Shown here in pieces: positions 10,271 through 18,593 of a stretch of 64,000 nucleotides of DNA; positions within the stretch are counted from its first letter, which is position 1, and each line of letters starts with the position of its first letter. Under the pieces are notes generated by a model that did no database searches, was not told the origin of the DNA, and saw only the letters and a list, made by a program, of their open reading frames with translations. The DNA comes from Clostridiales bacterium (GTDB taxonomy: Bacteria > Bacillota > Clostridia > Oscillospirales > CAG-272): contig JAAYHB010000021.1 in assembly GCA_012727435.1 (NCBI GenBank), positions 124,001 through 188,000 of the forward strand. The letters run 5' to 3'. A program made the position numbers and the translations under genes.

Positions 10271-11015
10271 AAACAAGCGCATAGCGACCGCCGTTTCGGT
10301 TCTTCTGGCGCTTGGCATCTGGCAGGCCGCCGCCTTTATTGTGGGCGAGAAGATTCTGCTGGCTTCTCCGGTTGAAGTTATTGTCCGGCTTGCGACAATC
10401 TGGACCGAGCCCGGCTTTTTCGGGGCCATAGGATTTAGTTTCTCGCGCATTGTCGGCGGGTTTCTGCTCGGTCTGCTCGTCGGCTCGCTCCTTGCGGTCG
10501 CCGCCGGGCGCTTTGAGGTTGTCGATACTTTGCTCAAACCTCTGATGGTGACAGTCAAAACCGTGCCGGTAGCCTCATTTATCGTAATCGCCCTGATATG
10601 GCTCTCCCCCGCCCGGCTCTCGGTCTTTATTTCCTTCCTTATTGTACTGCCGGTAGTTTACTCAAACGTGCTCGGCGGCATACGCAGCATTCCGAAAAAC
10701 ATGACTGTAATGGCCGATGTATTTCATATGCCCTGGCACCGGCGCTTTGTCTACATTTGGCTGCCGGCCGTCCGGCCTTACCTCACCTCTGCCTGTGCCT
10801 CGGCGCTCGGCATGTCCTGGAAGGCCGGCGTCGCTGCCGAGGTCATCGGGCTGCCGCAGGGCTCCATGGGCGAGGCGCTGTATGACGCGAAAATCTTCTT
10901 CAACACAACCGACCTGCTCGCATGGACGGTGATTATCGTCGTTGTGAGTGTCCTCTTTGAGCGGCTCTTCATGGCGCTGCTGAAGTTCGGCTTCGGAAGG
11001 TTGGTGCGGCTATGA
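10248..11015 (+). CDS. ABC transporter permease (SsuC/TauC-like)
   Basis: Multi-TM protein with a BPD-permease region and KTVPVASFIVIALIWL; overlaps binding protein and ATPase genes. Confidence 0.85.
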   Translation: MSLKSLIKNKRIATAVSVLLALGIWQAAAFIVGEKILLASPVEVIVRLATIWTEPGFFGAIGFSFSRIVGGFLLGLLVGSLLAVAAGRFEVVDTLLKPLMVTVKTVPVASFIVIALIWLSPARLSVFISFLIVLPVVYSNVLGGIRSIPKNMTVMADVFHMPWHRRFVYIWLPAVRPYLTSACASALGMSWKAGVAAEVIGLPQGSMGEALYDAKIFFNTTDLLAWTVIIVVVSVLFERLFMALLKFGFGRLVRL

Positions 11016-11602
11016 TTATTAAAATGGAAGATATTCGGGTCGAAAGCCTCTACAAGAGCTTCGGCTCAAAGCCGGTGCTCAAGGACTTCTCCGCAACCTT
11101 CACTGCCGGGCAGGTGAGTATTATCATGGGCGAGTCGGGCTGCGGCAAAACTACGTTGCTCAATATTGTCCTCGGTATCGAAAAGCCCGACGGCGGAAGA
11201 ATTTTAGGCGTACCCGCGCGCGTGTCCGCGGTTTTTCAGGAAGACAGGCTCTGCGAGGACTTTTCAGCCGGAACCAATGTGCGCATTACCGCCGCGAAGG
11301 GTATCACTCAAAAGGATATAAGCGACGCGCTCACAGCCCTCGGCCTTGGCGACAATATAAAAACCCCGGTGCGCGAGCTGTCGGGCGGCATGAAGCGGCG
11401 GGTGGCAATCGCGCGGGCAATGCTGGCCGAAAGTGCTCTCGTCGTCCTTGACGAGCCCTTTACCGGCCTTGACTCTGCCAACCGCGCTGCAGCCGCCGCC
11501 TTTATTCTCTCCAGACTGAACGGCCGCACCCTGATTGCCGTCACACATTCGACCGCCGATGCCGATCTCCTCGGTGCATGTCAGATAATCAGAATGACTT
11601 AA
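11012..11602 (+). CDS. ABC transporter ATP-binding protein (SsuB/TauB-like)
   Basis: GESGCGKTTLLN Walker A, ELSGGMKRRVAIARAM signature, LVVLDEPFTGLD Walker B. Confidence 0.93.
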   Translation: MIIKMEDIRVESLYKSFGSKPVLKDFSATFTAGQVSIIMGESGCGKTTLLNIVLGIEKPDGGRILGVPARVSAVFQEDRLCEDFSAGTNVRITAAKGITQKDISDALTALGLGDNIKTPVRELSGGMKRRVAIARAMLAESALVVLDEPFTGLDSANRAAAAAFILSRLNGRTLIAVTHSTADADLLGACQIIRMT

Positions 11603-11605
11603 TTT

Positions 11606-11700
11606 GCGGGGCTCTGCCCCGCTTTTCTTCGGGGGCGCTGCCCCCGAACCCCGCTTAAGGAGCTTTTTGAAAAAGTTCCTTAAGAATCCTCAAAAACTTT
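11606..11700 (+). repeat. Dispersed intergenic double-hairpin repeat, copy A
   Basis: GGGGCTCTGCCCC and CTTAAGGAGCTTTTTGAAAAAGTTCCTTAAG hairpins; related to 24612-24717 and 54818-54890. Confidence 0.75.
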
Positions 11701-11802
11701 AATCCTATCTTGCTAATACCATAGCGCGGGCACAATATCCCGCGTTTTGCCGCCTTTATAATGCCTAAGACATTCCAAACCGTGCACCCGCAAAGCTAAT
11801 TC

Positions 11803-11831
11803 TTGACAACCGCCCCTTCTTATTATATAAT
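11803..11831 (+). promoter_or_regulatory. Consensus promoter for transketolase genes
   Basis: TTGACA-17-TATAAT, upstream of start at 11879. Confidence 0.75.
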
Positions 11832-11840
11832 GTACCTACC

Positions 11841-11861
11841 TGTGCAATAATTGATTGCACA
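11841..11861 (+). promoter_or_regulatory. Candidate operator palindrome
   Basis: Perfect 8 bp inverted repeat TGTGCAAT-aattg-ATTGCACA immediately after the -10 box. Confidence 0.5.
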
Positions 11862-11878
11862 TACAAAGGAGGACCACA

Positions 11879-12709
11879 ATGGAACAGGAAAAGCTTGAAT
11901 TCCTGAAGCGGACCACCGCAAACATCAGGCTGGGAATACTTGAGGCGACCTATTCTGCGGCCTCGGGCCATCCCGGCGGCTCGCTTTCAATCGCCGAAAT
12001 ACTGGCCTATCTTTATTTTGAGGAAATGAATATCGACCCGAAAAACCCGAAGTGGGAGGACCGCGACCGGCTCGTTCTCTCCAAGGGTCACACCACCCCC
12101 GCGCTTTACGCCGCACTTGCCGAGAGGGGCTTCTTTCCGCGCGAGGAGCTGAAAAAATTCCGTCAGGCCGACTCATACCTTGAAGGCCATCCCGACATGA
12201 AGGGCACCCCCGGTGTCGACATGACCACCGGCTCGCTCGGTCTCGGCATCTCAGCCGCCTGCGGCATGGCGCTGGCCGGAAAAATTGCCGGCAAGTCTTA
12301 CCGTGTTTATGCAATTGTGGGCGACGGCGAAGCCGAAGAAGGACAGGTCTGGGAGGCTTCGATGTTCGCCAATCATTATAAACTCGACAACCTCTGCGTA
12401 ATACTCGACTGGAACGGCCTTCAGATCGACGGCCGCGTGACCGATGTCATGAACCCCACCCCCTTTGACAAGAAGTTTGAAGCTTTCGGATATAATGTTG
12501 TGATGGTAGACGCGCACGATTTCAACTCGATAGAATCAGGCTTTGCCGCAGCCCGCGCCTGCCGAGGCAGACCTACCGCCATTATTGCGGTATCGACCAA
12601 AGGCAAGGGCGTCTCCTTCATGGAAAATCAGGCATCCTGGCACGGGTCTGCTCCGAATGCCGAGCAGTACGCGCAGGCAGTCGCCGAAATCAAGGCCACG
12701 CTCAACTGA
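11879..12709 (+). CDS. Transketolase, N-terminal (TPP-binding) subunit
   Basis: SGHPGGSLSIAEILAYLYF and VGDGEAEEGQVWEA (TPP motif); RBS AAAGGAGG. Confidence 0.95.
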   Translation: MEQEKLEFLKRTTANIRLGILEATYSAASGHPGGSLSIAEILAYLYFEEMNIDPKNPKWEDRDRLVLSKGHTTPALYAALAERGFFPREELKKFRQADSYLEGHPDMKGTPGVDMTTGSLGLGISAACGMALAGKIAGKSYRVYAIVGDGEAEEGQVWEASMFANHYKLDNLCVILDWNGLQIDGRVTDVMNPTPFDKKFEAFGYNVVMVDAHDFNSIESGFAAARACRGRPTAIIAVSTKGKGVSFMENQASWHGSAPNAEQYAQAVAEIKATLN

Positions 12710-12724
12710 TTGGAGGACAAAAAA

Positions 12725-13666
12725 ATGGCAGAAAAGATAGCAACCCGCGAAGCCTACGGGAATGCCCTCGCCGAGCTCGGCGAAAAATATGATTTTGTGG
12801 TGCTTGACGCCGACCTTTCGGCTGCCACAAAGACCGGTATATTCAAAAAGAAGTTCCCCGACAGGTTTTTCAACTGCGGCATTGCCGAGGGCAACATGCA
12901 CTCGGTGGCTGCCGGTATAGCGTCGACCGGCAGGGTGGTTTTTGTCTCAACCTTTGCGATGTTCTCGGCCGGGCGCGCCTTTGAGCAGATACGCAACAGC
13001 ATCGGCTACCCGCACTTAAATGTCAAAATCGGCGCTACACACGCCGGAATCACGGTCGGTGAGGACGGCGCCACCCACCAGTGCCTTGAGGACCTTGCCA
13101 CAATGCGGGTTATCCCGGGTATGGCTGTAGTCAACCCGGCAGATGCCGTCGAGACCCGCGCCGCCGTGGAATGGGCGATAAACTACTACGGCCCGACCTA
13201 TCTGCGTTTCGGCAGGATGGCAACCCCGGTAATTTTCGACCCCGCCACCTATAAATTCGAGTTCGGCAAGGCAATGACGCTTGCCGAGGGTAGCGACGTG
13301 ATGATAATCGCCACCGGAATCATGGTCGCCCAGGCGCTCGAAGCCCGCGAACTGCTGAAAAACGAGGGAATTTCGGCCGGCGTTATCAATATGCACACAA
13401 TAAAACCGATTGACCGCGACGCCATCGTCCGCGCCGCCGCCGCGACCGGCGCGATTGTCACCGCCGAGGAGCATAACATCATCGGCGGGCTAGGTTCGGC
13501 GGTCGCCGAGGTTGTCTGCGAGACCAAGCCGGTCCCGGTGCTCCGGGTCGGCGTTGAGGACAAGTTCGGCAAGTCGGGGAAGGTTCCGGCGCTGCTTGAG
13601 ATGTACGGTCTCACCCCGGCCCACATCGCCGCCAAGGCCAAGCAGGCTGTGGAAATGAAAAAATAA
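12725..13666 (+). CDS. Transketolase, C-terminal (pyrimidine-binding) subunit
   Basis: FFNCGIAEGNMHSVAAGIAS, GEDGATHQCLEDLA motifs; follows N-terminal subunit gene. Confidence 0.95.
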   Translation: MAEKIATREAYGNALAELGEKYDFVVLDADLSAATKTGIFKKKFPDRFFNCGIAEGNMHSVAAGIASTGRVVFVSTFAMFSAGRAFEQIRNSIGYPHLNVKIGATHAGITVGEDGATHQCLEDLATMRVIPGMAVVNPADAVETRAAVEWAINYYGPTYLRFGRMATPVIFDPATYKFEFGKAMTLAEGSDVMIIATGIMVAQALEARELLKNEGISAGVINMHTIKPIDRDAIVRAAAATGAIVTAEEHNIIGGLGSAVAEVVCETKPVPVLRVGVEDKFGKSGKVPALLEMYGLTPAHIAAKAKQAVEMKK

Positions 13667-13806
13667 AGATGTGCCAGAGATATTCGGGGGCTTTTTGAAG
13701 CCCCCGAGACTCCTGCATACATCAAAAAACCTGATAGTATTGCAATCTGCTGCAAAAACTAAGATGGGGCGCTTTATTTTACGGCAGGCAGGCCGGGAGG
13801 GCAGAT

Positions 13807-14145
13807 ATGGAAACCAAGCGCTTTGCCAAAAATGACGCCGGCTTTGTCTGCGCCAGATGCGGGGCAGAAGTCAGGCCTCTCGGCTACTCCTCGCGGAATC
13901 ACTGCCCCTTTTGCCTCTGGTCTTTGCATATCGACAACTTCCCCGGCGACCGCTCCTGTTGCTGCGGCGGGCTGATGGAGCCTGTCGGTGCCCTGCCCGA
14001 CCCGAAAAAGGGGTATATAATCATACACCGCTGCATAAAATGCGGCGCTCTCCGGCGCTGCCGCGCCGCACATGACGCAAAGATTCAGCCCGACGACATC
14101 GGGCTGATAATAAAGCTGACCGCCGGCGAGCAGCCCGACAAGTAG
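13807..14145 (+). CDS. RNHCP domain zinc-ribbon-like protein
   Basis: CxxC pairs, SRNHCPFCLWSLHID and IIHRCIKCGALRRCRAAHD match the RNHCP domain. Confidence 0.8.
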   Translation: METKRFAKNDAGFVCARCGAEVRPLGYSSRNHCPFCLWSLHIDNFPGDRSCCCGGLMEPVGALPDPKKGYIIIHRCIKCGALRRCRAAHDAKIQPDDIGLIIKLTAGEQPDK

Positions 14146-14297
14146 GACAAAATCACAAAACCCCCGAATACACAAAATCGTCACGATATTTTCACGCCCC
14201 GGGCACCCGGCTTCACATTCCGATAAAACTTCTTAATTAGAATATTATCAGGGCATTATACATTCCGGACATATAAGGAAAGGAAACCAGAAGAAAA

Positions 14298-15377
14298 ATG
14301 ATAAAAATTGACCATCTTGTAAAAACCTACGGGACAAACTATGCGGTGGACGATATCAGCTTCGAGATAAAGCGGGGCGAGGTAGTAGGCTTCCTCGGCC
14401 CGAACGGAGCCGGAAAGTCTACCGTTATGAATATTATTACAGGTTATCTTTCCTCGACCTCCGGGACCGTAACGATAGACGGAATTGACGTGCTCGAAAA
14501 CCCGCTCGCCACCAAAAAAATGGTCGGATATCTGCCCGAGCAGCCGCCGCTTTACCTTGAGCTCACGGTTGAGGAATATCTCAACTTCACTTATGAACTC
14601 AAGGGCTGCACTTTCAACCGCGAAAAGCACCTGCGCGAAATCTGCGACATAGTAAAAATCACCGATGTTTACAAGCGCGTAATCAGAAACCTCTCAAAGG
14701 GCTACAGGCAGCGGGTAGGCATAGCGCAGGCGCTGGTCGGAAATCCCGAAATCATTATTTTCGACGAACCCACAATCGGGCTTGACCCGAAACAAATAAT
14801 AGAAATCCGCAACCTTATCCGCACACTCGGCCGTGACCACACCGTCATCCTCTCCACTCATATTCTTCAGGAGGTACAGGCCTGCTGCGACAGGATAATC
14901 ATCATAAACAAGGGGCGCATTGTTGCCGACGAGCTGACCGAGAACATCTCGCGCGCCGTCGGGGCCAACCGGAGATTCAATGTAAAGATCTGCGGCCCGC
15001 AGCGCGAGGTGCTTGCCATGCTCAAATCCAAACCCGGCATAGTTTATGCCGAAGCACTGACGACACGCGACGGCGACGCCAATGTCTATATGATCGAAAG
15101 CGACGTCGGGATCGACATCCGCAAGAGCCTGTTCTATACGCTGGCCGAGAAAAACTGGCCGCTGGTCGGTCTTGAGTCGCTCGGGATGAACCTTGAAGAC
15201 ATCTTCATCACGATTGTGGACAAGTCGAGCGAGGTAAGAGGCCGCCGCGACGTAAAGAAGAAAAAGGCGCCCGGCAAAGCCACGATTGAAACAGAGGTTG
15301 CCGAGGCAATGCTTGAAAAAACCGCAAAAACAAAGCCCTCCGAAATTGCCGGCAAATCCCCGGGGGAGAAAAAATAA
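14298..15377 (+). CDS. ABC transporter ATP-binding protein (GldA-like)
   Basis: GPNGAGKST Walker A, NLSKGYRQRVGIAQAL signature, IIFDEPTIGLDP. Confidence 0.92.
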   Translation: MIKIDHLVKTYGTNYAVDDISFEIKRGEVVGFLGPNGAGKSTVMNIITGYLSSTSGTVTIDGIDVLENPLATKKMVGYLPEQPPLYLELTVEEYLNFTYELKGCTFNREKHLREICDIVKITDVYKRVIRNLSKGYRQRVGIAQALVGNPEIIIFDEPTIGLDPKQIIEIRNLIRTLGRDHTVILSTHILQEVQACCDRIIIINKGRIVADELTENISRAVGANRRFNVKICGPQREVLAMLKSKPGIVYAEALTTRDGDANVYMIESDVGIDIRKSLFYTLAEKNWPLVGLESLGMNLEDIFITIVDKSSEVRGRRDVKKKKAPGKATIETEVAEAMLEKTAKTKPSEIAGKSPGEKK

Positions 15378-15445
15378 TCCCGCCGCATGATCGCGGATTT
15401 ACCCCGGTGTCAATATAAACGAAAGGAGAACGGCCAGGTCCGTTT

Positions 15446-16240
15446 GTGCCAATGTTTGCAATTTACAAAAAAGAGCTGCGCTCGTACTTTATAGGAGCAA
15501 CCGGGTACGTTTATACCGGGATTTTTCTCGCCCTCTCGGCGCTGCTTTTGTGCTACACCACGCTCCAGGCGAAAACCTATAAAACCTCCGAATATTTTAC
15601 CTTTATGATTTTTGCGCTCATCATCCTATTGCCGCTGCTTACAATGCGGCTTTTCGCCGAGGAGCGCAAGATGAGAACCGAGCAGTTTCTGCTCACCGCG
15701 CCGGTGACGATAACCGGCATGGTGCTCGGCAAATTTTTTGCAGCCTTCACGATTTTCACCGGCACAATGCTTTTTTCCTGTATTAACTTTTTCCCGCTGT
15801 TCAGCATTGGTCGGCGGGAACTCAGAACCGCTTACCCCGACGTTAAGGACTTATCAAAGTTTCCGCACATCGGGCCGGTTGCCGGCCAGATCTTCGGCAG
15901 CTTTGTCGGTCTTTTACTTATCGGAGCAACTTTTCTTGCCATCGGGGTGTTCCTCTCGGCGCTGACCGAGAGCCAGCTTGCCGCCGCGGTCGCCACCATC
16001 GCTACAATACTGGTAATGGTCACCTGCGGGCTGCTGACCCAAATAACCGACAAGGACGGGCAGTACCTCATCAACAGTTATGCGGTGCGCTTTGTGCTCA
16101 ACTGGTTTTCGGTGCTCAGCCGCTACACGCCCTTTACCTACGGACAATTTGACCTGGCGGCGGTTGTCTACTATCTGTCGCTGACAGCGGTATTTTTGTT
16201 CCTCACGGTGCGCGTTTACGACAAGCGCCGCTGGGCCTGA
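15446..16240 (+). CDS. ABC-2 type permease (GldF-like)
   Basis: Multi-TM; AIYKKELRSYFIGATGYVYTGIFL and MRLFAEERKMRTEQFLLTAPV typical of the family. Confidence 0.88.
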   Translation: MPMFAIYKKELRSYFIGATGYVYTGIFLALSALLLCYTTLQAKTYKTSEYFTFMIFALIILLPLLTMRLFAEERKMRTEQFLLTAPVTITGMVLGKFFAAFTIFTGTMLFSCINFFPLFSIGRRELRTAYPDVKDLSKFPHIGPVAGQIFGSFVGLLLIGATFLAIGVFLSALTESQLAAAVATIATILVMVTCGLLTQITDKDGQYLINSYAVRFVLNWFSVLSRYTPFTYGQFDLAAVVYYLSLTAVFLFLTVRVYDKRRWA

Positions 16241-16256
16241 CGAAAGGAGGAACCAG

Positions 16257-18593
16257 ATGAAGACCGGTAGCTTTTTTTACAGCCGCAAATTCAGACACGG
16301 CAGCCTGTCAATAACTCTGACCGCCATTGTAATAGCGCTTGTTGTAATGTTCAACGCCGGCATCTCGGCGCTCTCTGCCAAATACGGCCTGTATATTGAC
16401 ACGACCGCCGAGCAGATCTATACCCTCTCGGACGCCTGCCGGGAACTGCTCGACACGAATTTTAAAACCGCCGCAGCAGAACGCGCGGAATTCAACAAAA
16501 ACCTCCCTCAGACCAACCTCAAGGTCGCCCAGACCAATGAGAACCGCACCGCCGACTCGAAAAAAATCGCCGAGAAGAATGTGGAGCTGGCCGAGCGGAA
16601 TATTGCAATAATCCAGCGCAACCTTGAGCTTTTCTCAAAGAGCATGGCGCTTGCCGAGAGCAACCTTGCCATCGCTCAGGACAACCTTGAGCTTGCACAA
16701 AAACTTCACGACTATGTAAGCGCAAGAGAGGGCGAGGACAGTCAAAATACGCTTGCCGCAGCCGCGATTCTTGCCGCAGCCGAGGAAAACCTGGCTATTG
16801 CCGAGTCCAACATCGACATTGTCGCGGCAAACCGCGCCGCAGCCTCGGGATATACCCCGCTTGCCGACTACAATACCCTCGAGCAGCTTGAGGGATATAA
16901 ATTTTTTGAGCCATTCACCCCTCATATAATCTACGAGGACGGCAGAATTGCCGCCGAGAACAAGGCGATTGCCGAAGAAAATCTGGCCATTGCCGCCCAG
17001 AATATTGAAATTGCTGCCTCAAACCTTGAGATTGCAAGTGAAAACGCCGAGGCCGGCGCGGTCCCCGGGGACACAAACTACAAGGCGCCTTTGGCTTTTC
17101 TGCCCTACAAGCCTTTTTTGAAATTTACCACATATCAAAAAATCAACGGGGCTGAAACCCCCCGCGAATACGAGTCATACCTTGAAAATGAGTCCGAAAA
17201 AAAACCGGTCGGCGAAATAAAGGTCAATATTATTTTCTGCGACGACCGCGACGCGATACTCGAAAACTCGCTGCGCCGTTATGTGCTCGAGACCGCCGAA
17301 GACCTTGAACGCGCCTTCCCGGACATAATCAAGGTAAAATTCATCAATGTGTGGAAGAACCCCTCTGCGGTCCAGAAGTACAGGGGGACCTCACTTTCAC
17401 AGATTTATTCGACAAACGTCATAATCGAGAGCGGCACCGAATGGCGGGTGTATGCCTTAAACGCCTTTTTTGTCTTCTCGAGCAACGAAGCTACCACCCC
17501 GTGGTCATATAACGGCGAAAAAAAGTTTGCCGCCGCAATTCTCTCGGTAATCAAGGCCGAATCACCTGTTGCCTGCGTCACAATAAACCACGGCGAGTCT
17601 TTTACCGACTATGAGCTGCTCGGACTGCTTACTGACGCCGGATATATTGTCCAGCCTCTTGACCTTGCGAACCAGGAAATCCCCGAAGACTGCCGTCTGA
17701 TTGTGGTATATAACCCAACCTCGGATTTTCTGGTCAAGGACAATGTCTCGGACATCTCCGAAATTGCAAAGCTCAATGCATGGCTTGATAAGTTCAATTC
17801 GCTGATCGTCTTCATGTCGCCCTCAAGTCCGGTGCTCCCGAACCTCGAGGAATACCTTGAGGAATGGGGGATTGTCTTCGACCGCACACGCAACCCCGAC
17901 ACCGGCGAGGTTTTTCCGCATATGATAAAGGACTCGAGCCAGTCGCTCACCGCCGACGGCATGACCATCATAGCCGAGTACACCGAAAGGGGGCTGGGTG
18001 CCTCGATTCACACCGATATGCGCAGCGTGCCCTACCCCGCCAAGGTGGTTTTCAAAGACACGATGTCGATTTCCTATGCTCCTGCCTACAGCATCGTGAC
18101 CTATGAGGACGAGGAGGACCCGGCCAACACCTTCCGCTACGGCAGTTACTACTCAAACGGCGTCTCAAGAAGCATATATGACGTCTTTGTTTCCTCCCCC
18201 AACGCCGTTGCGCTGGCCGGAGGAGAGCAGGTTGCGGCTGCCAATTCGCTTGAACCCTTCAAGCTGATGACAATTACCCGTGAAACCCAGATGGTGTCAA
18301 ACGACGATGCGGATTATTCCTATGTGATTGCCTGTGCCTCAACCGCCTTTGCCTCCCGCGAGCTGCTCCAGTCAAATGTATACGGGAACTCGGACGCCCT
18401 GATTTCGGTGCTGAGGCAGGTGAGTAAGGAAACGATAGTGGTGGACCTTCCTCATAAGCCCTTTACTAAAACCGATATCGAGAGCATCACCACCGCCGAG
18501 GCCAACCAGTATACCGCAATTCTCACGATAGTCCCGGCCACGGCTGTACTTGGAATCGGAACTTATGTTACCGTCAGGAGACGATATTCATGA
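16257..18593 (+). CDS. GldG-like ABC transporter auxiliary protein with heptad-repeat insertion
   Basis: N-terminal TM, YTLSDACRELLD start of GldG domain, C-terminal TM; about 230 aa N/A-rich repeat insertion; order GldA-GldF-GldG. Confidence 0.8.
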   Translation: MKTGSFFYSRKFRHGSLSITLTAIVIALVVMFNAGISALSAKYGLYIDTTAEQIYTLSDACRELLDTNFKTAAAERAEFNKNLPQTNLKVAQTNENRTADSKKIAEKNVELAERNIAIIQRNLELFSKSMALAESNLAIAQDNLELAQKLHDYVSAREGEDSQNTLAAAAILAAAEENLAIAESNIDIVAANRAAASGYTPLADYNTLEQLEGYKFFEPFTPHIIYEDGRIAAENKAIAEENLAIAAQNIEIAASNLEIASENAEAGAVPGDTNYKAPLAFLPYKPFLKFTTYQKINGAETPREYESYLENESEKKPVGEIKVNIIFCDDRDAILENSLRRYVLETAEDLERAFPDIIKVKFINVWKNPSAVQKYRGTSLSQIYSTNVIIESGTEWRVYALNAFFVFSSNEATTPWSYNGEKKFAAAILSVIKAESPVACVTINHGESFTDYELLGLLTDAGYIVQPLDLANQEIPEDCRLIVVYNPTSDFLVKDNVSDISEIAKLNAWLDKFNSLIVFMSPSSPVLPNLEEYLEEWGIVFDRTRNPDTGEVFPHMIKDSSQSLTADGMTIIAEYTERGLGASIHTDMRSVPYPAKVVFKDTMSISYAPAYSIVTYEDEEDPANTFRYGSYYSNGVSRSIYDVFVSSPNAVALAGGEQVAAANSLEPFKLMTITRETQMVSNDDADYSYVIACASTAFASRELLQSNVYGNSDALISVLRQVSKETIVVDLPHKPFTKTDIESITTAEANQYTAILTIVPATAVLGIGTYVTVRRRYS

